Below, one piece after another: positions 8,484 to 16,938 of a DNA stretch of 47,695 nucleotides; the stretch's first letter is position 1; the number at the start of each line of letters is the position of its first letter. Both the position numbers and the translations under genes were made by a program. The DNA lies in contig NZ_AFGF01000066.1 of NCBI RefSeq assembly GCF_000219125.1, positions 1 to 47,695 of the forward strand, in the 5' to 3' direction. Under the pieces are notes generated by a model, which saw nothing but the letters and a program-made list of their open reading frames with translations, was not told where the DNA came from and made no database searches. Source of the DNA: Acetonema longum DSM 6540. Its GTDB lineage: Bacteria; Bacillota; Negativicutes; Sporomusales; Acetonemataceae.

Positions 8484-8921
8484 TTATACCGATGCGCTTG
8501 CATCCAACGGTAAAGAACGGTGGGCCATTCCTACCGCTACTTCATTTAAATTAAGCACACCCACACCGCAGTAAATAGCAACGCACAAGTGCTCACCGCA
8601 ACGGGCGATGCCGATTTTGCCACCCACGTTTAAACCAACCGCCATTGGCATAATCCGTTCCAAAGCCGCCCGGGTCGCTCCGGCAACAGCCCCTTCACCC
8701 ACATGATTTTCCGGTACCAGTCCTTGACGCTGTGCCGCCACAACCGCACGTTCGATGATTTTTTTTACGGTGGCAATATACTCACCGCCAAAATCCACAG
8801 CTACGGCCGCTATTCCCTTACGGCAAAGATTCTGCCGCATTTCCTGCTCTTCCTGGCGAGATTCACTGGCTGCCATCTTTAAGGCCGCCCGCCCAACATC
8901 AATACTACTGATATCCTCCAC
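8484..8921 (-). CDS. HutP-family RNA-binding regulator
   Basis: 145 aa, matching the length of B. subtilis HutP (about 148 aa). The C-terminal half has the family signature: VGLNVGGKIGIARCGEHLCVAIYCGVGV followed by LNEVAVGMAHR. HutP is a hexameric, ligand- and Mg2+-dependent RNA-binding antiterminator that binds NAG triplets in the hut leader. Start is GTG 8921 with GGAG 7 nt upstream. It lies 76 bp downstream of a Na+/solute symporter on the same strand, with a terminator after it, so the two form a likely operon. No histidine-utilisation genes are nearby. A plausible role is control of the symporter through its leader (see the attenuator at 10532). The family is clear; ligand and target are inferred. 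Confidence 0.85.
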   Translation of the reverse strand: MEDISSIDVGRAALKMAASESRQEEQEMRQNLCRKGIAAVAVDFGGEYIATVKKIIERAVVAAQRQGLVPENHVGEGAVAGATRAALERIMPMAVGLNVGGKIGIARCGEHLCVAIYCGVGVLNLNEVAVGMAHRSLPLDASASV

Positions 8922-8997
8922 AGGCGCACTCCTTTCGACATGTAAGGATAGCTTTCACGTCCGCATTTACTCCAACAACCTTATACCTTCAGCCATA

Positions 8998-10416
8998 TTA
9001 TTTTCCGGTGGAAACTGTATCCGGCGCCGGTACGGCAATTCTGTCAGAGTCTATGACCGCAACTGTCAGGAAGGTCGTCAGACATACCAGCCATTCCAAA
9101 TAAATCGGATGGTCGAATACTCTGACGGCGGGAAAAATCTGCCAGACCAGCAAGGCCACCATCCCAGCCAAGGTGGTGTAGAAAGCTGAATTGCGCCGGC
9201 ACAGTCCCGGAACAAAAATAGTGGCCAAGAAAATCAATGTAAACGCTGTGGTCAAACTAAGGCCGATTAAGAGAGTTTTAACAATGTTTACGGCATTAAA
9301 CGCCATCCATAAGGTCATGAGTCCTAATGCCAGAACCGCTAACCGGTTAACGGTTAAATAGTCCCGTTCACTCACAGTGGGACACCAGAACCGTTTCCAG
9401 ATATCCTGAGAAAACAGCGTACCCGCTCCCAGCAATAAGGTGCAGGCCGTCGATACATCGGCTGCCCAAAGCGCCGCCAGGGTGATACCTGAAACAACCG
9501 GGTCCAAGTTCATAATAATCTTCGGCAAGGCCATCGTCGCCTGAATGCCAGGGTAAGCAACTTTGGCCGCCACCCCCATAAGAGCGCACATGAAACCAAT
9601 GGGGAAAATAATCACTGCGCCCCATAGAAACCCCCGCTTAGCCACAGACTCATTTTTTGCGCCGCAGGCAATTTGCACCGGTCCCTGGGCCGTAATAGTC
9701 TGAGTGATCATTACCACAAACCAGCCAGCAACCGTAGCCAGACTCAATCCGCCAAGGGGACCGAACCAATCGGTACCGGCCGGCAATTGAGCCGCAATAG
9801 CGCCAACGCCGCCAAGTTGGCAAAGAGTGATAAGAGTACCGACGATGACGCCGATATAGATCAGGATCACACTTACCACATTGGAAAGCCCTGATGACCA
9901 TAGACCACCGATGAGAGTAATGCCGATAAATACCACGGCGCTGGTAATCATACCGCCCTGCATGGAGAAAACCTCGGGCAGCAGCGAGGAGAGGATTGCT
10001 CCTCCAGCCAGGTACTGCAAAGATGTGATGACCAATTGAATCGTAATTAAACCAATGACGCTGATAATCCGCCCTTTTTTATCGTAGAACCGTTCGAATA
10101 GTTCGGGAACAGTTGTACACTGCATGCCACGATACTTTCCGGCGGCAACAAGACCCATAACCACAGCACCGGCTGCCCAGGCGGCGTTATACCACCCCGC
10201 TGCCAAACCAACCTGAAAGGCGCTTTCGGCAACTCCGATTGTGGAGGCGGCGCCTACGGCCAATCCGGCGATATTCACGGCCACCAGTCCAGTATTTAAT
10301 TCCCTGCCGGCAAATAAGAAGTTTGCACTGCCTTTAGAAGCCTTCTGTTTAGCATACCAGCTAATCAAAAACAATAGGGCAATGTATAATACCACAATAA
10401 TTAATTGAATCGACAT
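8998..10416 (-). CDS. Sodium:solute symporter (SSS family)
   Basis: 472 aa with about 13 hydrophobic helices in the SSS (LeuT-fold) pattern. The N-terminal FAGRELNTGLVAVNIAGLAVGAASTIGVAE block and AWAAGAVVMG match the Na+-site helices of the family. Substrate cannot be read from sequence; SSS members carry amino acids, carboxylates, sugars or pantothenate. Start ATG 10416 has GGATGG nearby. The gene is first in a two-gene unit with the HutP-family regulator, which hints at an amino acid or related ligand, but this is inference. The 230-bp leader contains a terminator-like hairpin and several UAG/CAG triplets. Confidence 0.85.
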   Translation of the reverse strand: MSIQLIIVVLYIALLFLISWYAKQKASKGSANFLFAGRELNTGLVAVNIAGLAVGAASTIGVAESAFQVGLAAGWYNAAWAAGAVVMGLVAAGKYRGMQCTTVPELFERFYDKKGRIISVIGLITIQLVITSLQYLAGGAILSSLLPEVFSMQGGMITSAVVFIGITLIGGLWSSGLSNVVSVILIYIGVIVGTLITLCQLGGVGAIAAQLPAGTDWFGPLGGLSLATVAGWFVVMITQTITAQGPVQIACGAKNESVAKRGFLWGAVIIFPIGFMCALMGVAAKVAYPGIQATMALPKIIMNLDPVVSGITLAALWAADVSTACTLLLGAGTLFSQDIWKRFWCPTVSERDYLTVNRLAVLALGLMTLWMAFNAVNIVKTLLIGLSLTTAFTLIFLATIFVPGLCRRNSAFYTTLAGMVALLVWQIFPAVRVFDHPIYLEWLVCLTTFLTVAVIDSDRIAVPAPDTVSTGK

Positions 10417-10531
10417 AAATCCATCCTACCCTTCTACTCTGCCATTCATTAGAGAATCCTTTAAACCCTTCTGCGTCCCACTACAGGACCCTAAAAAATA
10501 CTTCTGTTCCATCTCCTTTCCAGAATAGGGG

Positions 10532-10557
10532 AAAAGAAAAACACACACAGGGTGTGT
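10532..10557 (-). terminator. Possible leader attenuator upstream of the SSS-hutP operon
   Basis: Read on the minus strand, a short stem (ACACAC / GTGTGT, 3-nt loop) is followed at once by a U-rich run (GTTTTTCTTTTC), 115 bp before the symporter start. Upstream of it are several TAG triplets, and downstream a TAG-N7-TAG-N7-CAG series. HutP proteins bind NAG triplets to prevent termination, so this could be its target. The stem is short, so confidence is low. Confidence 0.4.
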
Positions 10558-10648
10558 AAGAACAAAAACAGATTGTCCTACTATCCTGCCATTCTACCGA
10601 ACAAACAAACCTTCCTACGCCAATATCGCATCAGCCATAGCCTATTTG

Positions 10649-11794
10649 TCAACCGGATTGTTCCTGCAGTTCAGCCGTAAATCCCTGCAATGCAAAGCGT
10701 TTTTCCAGCTTGGCAACTTCTGCCCGGCTTAATACCTTGCTGACAAAACAGGTTAAATTTTCGTGCAGATCCTGTTCCTGATTACTCTCCGGCGAACAAA
10801 ACTGCTTCGCAACATTCATGACAATCCTTACTTTAGGTCTGGTTGGCATATTGCGGTTTACCTGAATCACAACGCCGATTTCGCCATTGTTCAGTTCAAC
10901 AAAGGCACCAACCGGATACACTGCAATCTGCTGCAGAAATATCTTCAATATTTCAGTGTCGAACTGAGTCCCGGAACCGGCCTGCATGATCTCATACGCT
11001 TCATGAGGCAGCATCGCGCTGCGGTAAGACCGGTCAGAGGTCAAAGCGTCATACACATCAGCAATAGACGTGATACGGGCATACTCATGAATTTCCTCTC
11101 TGGCAAGTCCACGCGGATACCCTTTCCCATCGCATTTTTCGTGATGCTGATACGCTACATGGACGACCAACATAGAAAGTTCCTGACTGTACCTGCGGAG
11201 AATATCAAAGCCATATTCGGGATGACGCTGCATCTCCGTCATTTCTTTAGGGTTCAGCTGTCCCCGTTTGTTCAAAATATCTTTATGAATCAGAGCTTTA
11301 CCCGTATCGTGCAGCAAAGCGCCCAGGGAAAGTTCATACAGTTCTTTTTCATTATAATCCATCCATACACCGGTCAGTGTGGCCAGGATGCAAGTATTTA
11401 CGCAATGTCCGAAGGTATAATCGTCGTGAATCCGGATATCATTCAGATGAATCATGGTGTGACGATTCTGGATGACCTCATCCACAATCGATTTCGCCAT
11501 TTCCTTAAATTGATCAAGGTCTACTCTTTTCCCTGCCCGGAGTCCGTCAAAAGATTTTTGGACCAGCTGAGTCACCATAATCCGGGTTTCTTCCTGCACC
11601 AGTTGAGGCACCTTAACATCCGCTGATAAGGGGCTTTGGATATAGAGAGCCGGCAACCCTATTTCATTAAGCCGTTTAATATAATAGTCATTGAACGGGA
11701 CACCCTCAGCCAATAACAGCCGGCCATCTGCATTGTAAATACTTCGTGCGCTCTTCATCCCTAATTTGGCTTCAGATACAGTAATGCGTTGCAC
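10649..11794 (-). CDS. HD-GYP domain cyclic-di-GMP phosphodiesterase
   Basis: 381 aa. An N-terminal unclassified region (1-110) precedes an HD-GYP domain (about 115-290) with HDTGK and HHEKCDGKGYPRGL, the metal-binding HD and GYP signatures. A C-terminal segment of about 90 aa follows, as in many Firmicute HD-GYP proteins. By family it hydrolyses c-di-GMP (to pGpG or GMP), influencing motility and surface behaviour; motAB are in the same window. No transmembrane segment, so cytosolic. Start GTG 11794, with GGTGGTGA 4 nt upstream. It lies 26 bp after the small Cys-rich gene and PhoU, probably cotranscribed. Confidence 0.93.
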   Translation of the reverse strand: MQRITVSEAKLGMKSARSIYNADGRLLLAEGVPFNDYYIKRLNEIGLPALYIQSPLSADVKVPQLVQEETRIMVTQLVQKSFDGLRAGKRVDLDQFKEMAKSIVDEVIQNRHTMIHLNDIRIHDDYTFGHCVNTCILATLTGVWMDYNEKELYELSLGALLHDTGKALIHKDILNKRGQLNPKEMTEMQRHPEYGFDILRRYSQELSMLVVHVAYQHHEKCDGKGYPRGLAREEIHEYARITSIADVYDALTSDRSYRSAMLPHEAYEIMQAGSGTQFDTEILKIFLQQIAVYPVGAFVELNNGEIGVVIQVNRNMPTRPKVRIVMNVAKQFCSPESNQEQDLHENLTCFVSKVLSRAEVAKLEKRFALQGFTAELQEQSG

Positions 11795-11820
11795 AATTTC
11801 ACCACCGTTATCATCCAGAA

Positions 11821-12060
11821 TCAGTTTTCATCCGGGTGCTCGCCTGTAGTCTTTTCCCGGAAATATAAGCACCGTGAACCTGATGCCGTCAGAACGTCCA
11901 GACTGGGAATCCGTCTTCCTTTAAAACCCAATGCCTTGCAGCCATAAGGGAAAGCACGGTCCCAGGTTATATAGAAAAAAAGGCATTGATAGCAATTAGG
12001 ATTCGTCCGGCTCGTATCAATGCCTTCTCTTTTCCCTGAGCTATTTCCCTGGTTTTTCAT
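11821..12060 (-). CDS. Small cysteine-containing protein of unknown function
   Basis: 79 aa from ATG 12060. The core is NPNCYQCLFFYITWDR, then FPYGCKALGF, then PSLDVLTASGSRCLYF: a CxxC pair plus two later cysteines in a strongly conserved-looking frame (YITWD, PYGC, GFK, SG.C). I recall short proteins of this pattern in many anaerobes and Deltaproteobacteria, sometimes mislabelled uracil-DNA glycosylase; the label is doubtful because no glycosylase fold fits in this size. The cysteines suggest metal or Fe-S binding. It overlaps the 3' end of phoU by 20 bp, so it is probably translated by coupling; no strong ribosome site is visible. Start is uncertain; the conserved part begins 25-30 residues in. 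Confidence 0.65.
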   Translation of the reverse strand: MKNQGNSSGKREGIDTSRTNPNCYQCLFFYITWDRAFPYGCKALGFKGRRIPSLDVLTASGSRCLYFREKTTGEHPDEN

Positions 12061-12718
12061 CAGGCATTTTGTAGCCAGTCGCAACATAAAACACCCATTC
12101 AGCTATATTGGTTGAACGATCGGCAACCCTCTCAATGTAGCGAATGGCCGTATGCAGTTCCAAAATAGCTTCCAGTGCTTTGGCATCAGCAGTAGCATTA
12201 GAAATCAGCTTCACGAACAGGTCTTTGCGGATTCTGTCCACTGCATCATCCCGTCCAATCACTTCTGACGCCAAATCCGGGTCGTTAGTCGCGTAGGCCC
12301 GCATAGCATCGCTCAGCATGGTGGCGGCCAAATCCCCCATGGATTTGACGGTAGGAGAAAGCGGGACAATATGTGTCACATCCACTTGGGGGAATTTCTT
12401 TTGCACAATTTTAGCGATATTGTTGGCATAATCAGCAATTCGTTCCACTTCAGTAGCTATTTTCATAGTGGCCACAAGAAACCGCAAATCCGTAGCAGCC
12501 GGCTGCTGCGTAGCCATCGTGCGGATGCATGTTTCGTCTACAGCCGTGTATATTTTATCAACATCTTTTTCATATTGCCGCGAAGCTGCAGCCATTTCTG
12601 AATCCCGTTCGGCCAGAGCGGATGTTGCATTTAGAACAGAAGCTACTGTCTTTTCTCCCATACCTATTACCGTGCTACGAATATTGGCTAATTCATTTAA
12701 ATACTCTTTTCTGACCAA
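12041..12718 (-). CDS. phoU: Phosphate-signalling regulator PhoU
   Basis: 225 aa, the typical PhoU length, two three-helix PhoU repeats. Diagnostic segments are the N-terminal LNELANIRSTVIGMGEKTV and TDLRFLVATMKIATEVERIADYANNIAK (first repeat), and LHTAIRYIERVADRSTNIAEWVFY (second repeat), with the E/DxxxD metal-binding pattern. PhoU represses Pho signalling by linking the PstSCAB transporter with PhoR, and can aid phosphate homeostasis without them. No pst or phoBR genes are in the window, so here it is detached from its usual operon. Start is TTG 12718 with AGGGGG 8 nt upstream. Confidence 0.93.
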   Translation of the reverse strand: MVRKEYLNELANIRSTVIGMGEKTVASVLNATSALAERDSEMAAASRQYEKDVDKIYTAVDETCIRTMATQQPAATDLRFLVATMKIATEVERIADYANNIAKIVQKKFPQVDVTHIVPLSPTVKSMGDLAATMLSDAMRAYATNDPDLASEVIGRDDAVDRIRKDLFVKLISNATADAKALEAILELHTAIRYIERVADRSTNIAEWVFYVATGYKMPDEKPGK

Positions 12719-12827
12719 TGATCTCGCCCCCTTTTCTCATCTCTTTAAAGAATTCAATGCCTGGTATCCTATATCCTACTGAAGACAAATATATTCTATG
12801 ACTGTTCTGTCCCGGGGACGCGCCGTC

Positions 12828-13100
12828 TCAATGATCACTCAGCCGGACCCGCTCCTCCAGTTCATTTAATCGGTCATAGAGAGTATGCAAAGCCCCGGTG
12901 ATAGCGTCAATTCCATTGGTTTGACAAATCCGTGTCTCAATCTCACTGGTCAAAGCGCCCCCCAAAAGGGAAGGAAAAGCATCCGCAGACAGATCCGATA
13001 CATCCTCTGTCAAGGATAACTTGCGGCTAATGAGTAAAAATTCATATGTTAACGCCGTTAACTCTACCATTGCCTGTTCCTTAGAGGTTAATGCGTCCAA
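12828..13100 (-). CDS. Hypothetical 90-aa protein, predicted helical
   Basis: I do not recognise a family. Start is TTG 13100, with GGGGATGG 4 nt upstream. It is rich in Leu, Glu and Ser, with a predicted amphipathic C-terminal helix (LYDRLNELEERVRLSDH) and no Cys, signal peptide or membrane segment. Such short acidic helical proteins are often chaperones or regulatory partners, but nothing here allows a call. It is upstream of phoU on the same strand (109 bp), so could share its transcript. Confidence 0.6.
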   Translation of the reverse strand: MDALTSKEQAMVELTALTYEFLLISRKLSLTEDVSDLSADAFPSLLGGALTSEIETRICQTNGIDAITGALHTLYDRLNELEERVRLSDH

Positions 13101-13282
13101 GATACCATCCCCTCATCTATGAAATTATCCCGCACCAATTCAAATACTTGTTAAAATATTAAATTCTTTCCTGTTCCCTGGCGCAATTCGAAAAAATCTA
13201 TTTTTTACCATGATAAGTTCCCTGTCTACCCGGGAAAAACTAAGTTCAGGACTCAATACAACAGACAGCAGGAGGTGATACT

Positions 13283-13411
13283 GTGTCGGAAAAATCAAAA
13301 GACTGCTTCTCTGATAAAAACTGCAACCAAAAAGAAGTTTCCGCCGAATTTTCCTGTGAATTAAGTCCTAAAGCCAAGAATCAGAAAAAAGAAGACAAAT
13401 CAAAATGCTAA
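13283..13411 (+). CDS. Unannotated 42-aa Lys/Cys-rich protein
   Basis: Start GTG 13283 has a near-perfect ribosome site, AGGAGGTGA. Stop is at 13409-13411 and a strong terminator follows 45 bp later, so this is a complete transcription unit despite its size. The product has four Cys (positions 8, 14, 25 and 42, the last being C-terminal) and is rich in Lys, Ser and Glu; it has no hydrophobic segment. No family recognised. It is the only plus-strand protein gene in the first 27 kb. Possible roles (spore component, metal binding) are guesses. Confidence 0.65.
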   Translation: MSEKSKDCFSDKNCNQKEVSAEFSCELSPKAKNQKKEDKSKC

Positions 13412-13455
13412 TATGCTTCCGGCAGCAACATCAAGAGTGAACTCCCGGTATCGGT

Positions 13456-13485
13456 AAAAAGGGGATGAAAAATCATCCCCTTTTT
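13456..13485 (+). terminator. Strong intrinsic terminator after the 42-aa gene
   Basis: Stem AAAAAGGGGATGA / TCATCCCCTTTTT with an AAAA loop, 13 perfect base pairs including the A/T flanks. Between this terminator and the tRNA promoter (13486-13674) I see nothing convincing. Confidence 0.9.
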
Positions 13486-13674
13486 CTATTGCTTAATACT
13501 AATGAATTACCTCCTATATATCGTAATTTTTTTGTTAGTAATTAAGAGTTCGGTAGAATCTCCCATCATTCCTGCCTGAAAATTTTCATAAATATGACGA
13601 TGAATTGCTGCTAGCAGATGAATGTACTGTTTTAACAATCTTTTATAAATCATAAAAAAACTATATAAAGTCAG

Positions 13675-13703
13675 TTGACAAGTTGAGTTAATATGGTTAT
13701 AAT
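13675..13703 (+). promoter_or_regulatory. Consensus sigma-70/A promoter of tRNA-Ala
   Basis: TTGACA at 13675-13680 and TATAAT at 13698-13703 with a 17-bp spacer: a perfect consensus, 35 bp before the tRNA. Confidence 0.92.
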
Positions 13704-13738
13704 AATTTTTGTCGGTGGAAGCGCCGCTAACTAAATGT

Positions 13739-13814
<76 letters not shown>

Positions 13815-13820
13815 GTAATC

Positions 13821-13851
13821 AAAACCTTAGGGTGAAACCTAAGGTTTTTTT
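13821..13851 (+). terminator. Terminator of the tRNA-Ala unit
   Basis: Stem CCTTAGG / CCTAAGG, loop GTGAAA, followed by seven T. The AAAA/TTTT flanks extend the stem, so it can also serve the convergent FAH-family gene on the minus strand. Confidence 0.9.
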
Positions 13852-13907
13852 ACGTTTTTTAAACATTTTGAGCAACACTTTTAGCGAATATGCTGCCAGA
13901 CTTATGC

Positions 13908-14816
13908 TTACTTTTCCAGGGTATTGACTAAGATGCCGATATTCTCAATTTCCAGTCTCATCTCATCGCCTGGCTGCAAAAACCTGGGCGGATTGAAACC
14001 AGCCCCTACGCCTGCCGGGGTGCCTGTTGCAATGATATCGCCCGGCTCAAGGGTAATTATCGAAGAAATCGCCGCAATCAATGCAGGAATATCAAATACC
14101 ATATCCTTGGTATTTGCATTCTGACGAATTTCACCGTTTATCATAGACTTTATCGATAAGTTATGAGGAGCGGGAATCGCATTTTTATGAACGATGCAGG
14201 GACCGAGAGGCGCAAAGGTATCAGGGCTCTTCCCCATTAGCCACTGGCCATGAGCTTTCTGCAGGTCTCTCGCCGAGATGTCGTTCATAATGGTATAGCC
14301 AAAGACATAGTCATAGGCCTTATCTTTGGCCGCCTGAGATGCCGTTTTGCCGACAATCACCGCCAGTTCCACTTCATAGTCGATTTTGGACGTCATCTGT
14401 TTATGATTTTTGACGATAGCACCAGTACCGATTACACACGTAGGCGGTTTCGAAAAGACCACCGGCACTTTCGGCACAGCTGCACTGACATCCCCTGTTT
14501 TGTCCACCTCAAGGGCATGTTCAACATAATTTTTGCCGATACAGAAAATATTTTTCCGCGGCCGGGGAATTGGAGCGAGTAAGCGCACTTCGTCAAGGGC
14601 CAGCTTGGGGCAACTGCTATCCGCTCTTTCCAGGATCGTTTGCACGATTTTTACTGCCGCATCTCCCTGTTCGATCAATTCCAGCATCGTATCAGGCAGG
14701 GTTGCGCTGTTGCAGCACCCCTGCTCCGCCGCTTGCAAGGGAATTACATATTTCTGATCCGCTGATAAAATGCCAATGCTTACCTTCCCGTCAGCTTCAA
14801 AGGTTACAAACTTCAT
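13908..14816 (-). CDS. Fumarylacetoacetate hydrolase (FAH) family protein
   Basis: 302 aa. The N-terminal 85 residues form the small FAH N-domain; the rest is the catalytic FAH fold, with FCIGKNYVEHALE, DYEVELAVIVG (metal-binding Glu residues), NDISARDLQ and TGTPAGVGAGFNPP. Family members are Mg2+-dependent C-C hydrolases, isomerases or decarboxylases (acylpyruvate hydrolase, oxaloacetate decarboxylase, HpcE-type). The sequence does not choose between them. Start ATG 14816 with AGGGGGAA upstream. Monocistronic on the minus strand, with no pathway neighbours, so a housekeeping acylpyruvate or oxaloacetate role is more likely than aromatic degradation. Confidence 0.9.
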   Translation of the reverse strand: MKFVTFEADGKVSIGILSADQKYVIPLQAAEQGCCNSATLPDTMLELIEQGDAAVKIVQTILERADSSCPKLALDEVRLLAPIPRPRKNIFCIGKNYVEHALEVDKTGDVSAAVPKVPVVFSKPPTCVIGTGAIVKNHKQMTSKIDYEVELAVIVGKTASQAAKDKAYDYVFGYTIMNDISARDLQKAHGQWLMGKSPDTFAPLGPCIVHKNAIPAPHNLSIKSMINGEIRQNANTKDMVFDIPALIAAISSIITLEPGDIIATGTPAGVGAGFNPPRFLQPGDEMRLEIENIGILVNTLEK

Positions 14817-15068
14817 TTTTAATTCCCCCTATTGGGTATATTTTATCTGCTTTTTATTTTACCACAAGCTTATACTCTTTTACCAGTTAGAGGAAATGAG
14901 GATTGTTAAAATAATAGGCGGTTGCCTGAAGGGGGCTTTTTGACGCACAGCCCCATACTGCCAGGCCAAAATCAACCCTTGCTTTAAAGCGCATTGCATA
15001 TCAATAATTATGCTGCTTGGAGTGCGGCTACGCCGCTATTGACAGAGATTTATCCTGACTAATAGTAG

Positions 15069-15101
15069 CCAAGGGGTTAAGGACAAGCCTTAACCCCTTG
15101 G
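15069..15101. other. 14-bp perfect hairpin downstream of guaA, no U-tract
   Basis: CCAAGGGGTTAAGG pairs perfectly with CCTTAACCCCTTGG around a 5-nt loop, 26 bp past the guaA stop. Neither strand has a T-run after the stem, so it is not a classical intrinsic terminator. It could be a 3'-end stabiliser or a processed terminator. The rest of the 310-bp gap (14817-15126) shows nothing convincing. Confidence 0.7.
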
Positions 15102-15126
15102 TGCGCGACCATCTAAAGGCGCTAAA

Positions 15127-16668
15127 TCATTCCCACTCAATAGTGGATGGCGGTTTAGAAGTAATGTCATATACGATTCTATTGACATCTTTCACTTCGT
15201 TAACAATCCGGCGGGAAATATTGTCCAGGACTTCGTAAGGCAGGCGCACCCAGTCAGCCGTCATGCCATCCTCACTGGATACAATTCTTAATCCTATGGT
15301 ATAAGCATAAGTCCGCTCGTCGCCCATAACGCCGACACTCTTCATAGCCGGCAGTACGGCGAAAGACTGCCAGACTTTGCGATACAGGCCGGCATTCTTA
15401 ATTTCCTGATAAACAATGGAATCAGCTTCCCGCAAAATTTCCAGCCGTTCGTGGGTAATTTCACCGATGATCCGGATTGCCAGACCGGGACCGGGGAAAG
15501 GCTGACGCCAGACAATGTCATCAGGCAGGCCCAGTTCTTTGCCCAGGGCCCGGACCTCGTCCTTAAACAGGTCACGCAGGGGTTCTACCAGTTGGAACTT
15601 CATATCTTCCGGCAGGCCGCCTACATTGTGGTGGCTTTTGATGACCGCCGCCGTGGCAGTGCCGCTTTCGATCACATCGGGGTACAGAGTCCCCTGAACC
15701 AGAAAATCAATATCGCCCAATTTAGCCGACTCAGTTTCAAACACCCGGATAAATTCTTCACCGATGATTTTCCGTTTGCTTTCCGGCTCGGTAACACCGG
15801 CGATGCGTTTCATAAACCGGTCTACCGCATCCACATACACCAGATTCATGTGAAAGCCGTCCCGGAAGGTTTTGACTACCTGCTCGGGCTCGCCTTTGCG
15901 CAAAAAGCCATGATTGACGAACACACAGGTTAGCTGGTCGCCGACCGCTTTATGGACCAGTACTGCCGCTACGGAAGAATCCACGCCGCCGCTTAATGCG
16001 CACAGCACCCTCTTATTGCCGACCTGACGGCGGATAGCAGCCATCGCGTGATCCACAAAAGAACCCATATTCCAATCACCTTTGCAGTGACAAATATCAA
16101 ACAGAAAAGTCCGAAGCATTTTCATGCCTTCCGGAGTATGCACCACTTCCGGATGGAACTGTACGCCGTAAATTTTGCGTGCTTCGTCCACCATGGCCGC
16201 CACCGGGGTATTTTCCGTATAGGCGGTTACTTCAAATCCTGCCGGCGCTTTTACGATGAAATCGCCATGACTCATCCACACCTGAGTTTGGGCCGGAACG
16301 TTGGCAAAGAAGGCTACGCCGTCTTTAATCGACAATTTAGTATTGCCATATTCCCGGGACTGAGCCCGGCTGACCTCGCCGCCCAGAAGATGCGCCGTCA
16401 GTTGCATACCATAACATATGCCGAGTACCGGTATGTTCAGTTTAAATACTTCACTGTCGCACCGAGGAGCTTTTTCAGCATAAACGCTGGACGGGCCGCC
16501 AGAAAATACAATTCCTTTGGGGTTCATAGCCCGAATTTTATCAATGGGAGTATTGAAAGGCGTGATTTCACAATATACGCCGCATTCCCGGATACGTCGC
16601 GCGATTAATTGACTGTACTGTCCGCCGAAATCCATGACCAGTATCAGTTCCTGTTGATTGACCTGCAT
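15127..16668 (-). CDS. guaA: GMP synthase (glutamine-hydrolysing)
   Basis: 513 aa, the standard GuaA length when started at ATG 16668 (AAGGAGG 11 nt upstream; the longer frame reads through that ribosome site). An N-terminal class I glutamine amidotransferase domain (catalytic Cys in LGICYGMQL, His/Glu in [11 protein letters not shown]) is followed by the ATP pyrophosphatase domain with the LSGGVDSS P-loop (about residue 225), and a C-terminal dimerisation domain ending PPSTIEWE. It converts XMP, ATP and glutamine to GMP. Monocistronic with its own promoter; no guanine riboswitch is evident in the leader. Confidence 0.98.
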   Translation of the reverse strand: MQVNQQELILVMDFGGQYSQLIARRIRECGVYCEITPFNTPIDKIRAMNPKGIVFSGGPSSVYAEKAPRCDSEVFKLNIPVLGICYGMQLTAHLLGGEVSRAQSREYGNTKLSIKDGVAFFANVPAQTQVWMSHGDFIVKAPAGFEVTAYTENTPVAAMVDEARKIYGVQFHPEVVHTPEGMKMLRTFLFDICHCKGDWNMGSFVDHAMAAIRRQVGNKRVLCALSGGVDSSVAAVLVHKAVGDQLTCVFVNHGFLRKGEPEQVVKTFRDGFHMNLVYVDAVDRFMKRIAGVTEPESKRKIIGEEFIRVFETESAKLGDIDFLVQGTLYPDVIESGTATAAVIKSHHNVGGLPEDMKFQLVEPLRDLFKDEVRALGKELGLPDDIVWRQPFPGPGLAIRIIGEITHERLEILREADSIVYQEIKNAGLYRKVWQSFAVLPAMKSVGVMGDERTYAYTIGLRIVSSEDGMTADWVRLPYEVLDNISRRIVNEVKDVNRIVYDITSKPPSTIEWE

Positions 16669-16733
16669 GCTGTAGAAAGCCTCCTTCTTCAAATCACCGG
16701 AATGTTCTTCCCGTTTTTCCTATATAGGTACAA

Positions 16734-16763
16734 AATATATCATAGAAGCCCGTCCGCTGTAAA
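16734..16763 (-). promoter_or_regulatory. guaA promoter
   Basis: On the minus strand TTTACA (16758-16763) and TATATT (16734-16739), 18-bp spacer, each one base off consensus, about 65 bp before the start codon. Confidence 0.6.
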
Positions 16764-16910
16764 TACCTTCGTGTAAAAACATGATAATATTTATATATTT
16801 TTTAGTGTTTCTCCGGCATCGCGTCTTTACACCGAGAAAATTACAACAACAGGCATTAAGGGACAACTTCTGATACTATACATGTTCGTGGTGAAATGCC
16901 TATCTCCTGC

Positions 16911-16938
16911 CCAAAAAGAAAACCGGCATTAATGCCGG
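16911..16938 (-). terminator. Terminator overlapping the deacetylase stop codon
   Basis: A 16-bp perfect palindrome CCGGCATTAATGCCGG is followed on the minus strand by TTTTCTTTTT. It contains the last codons and the TAA stop of the deacetylase gene. Confidence 0.85.
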
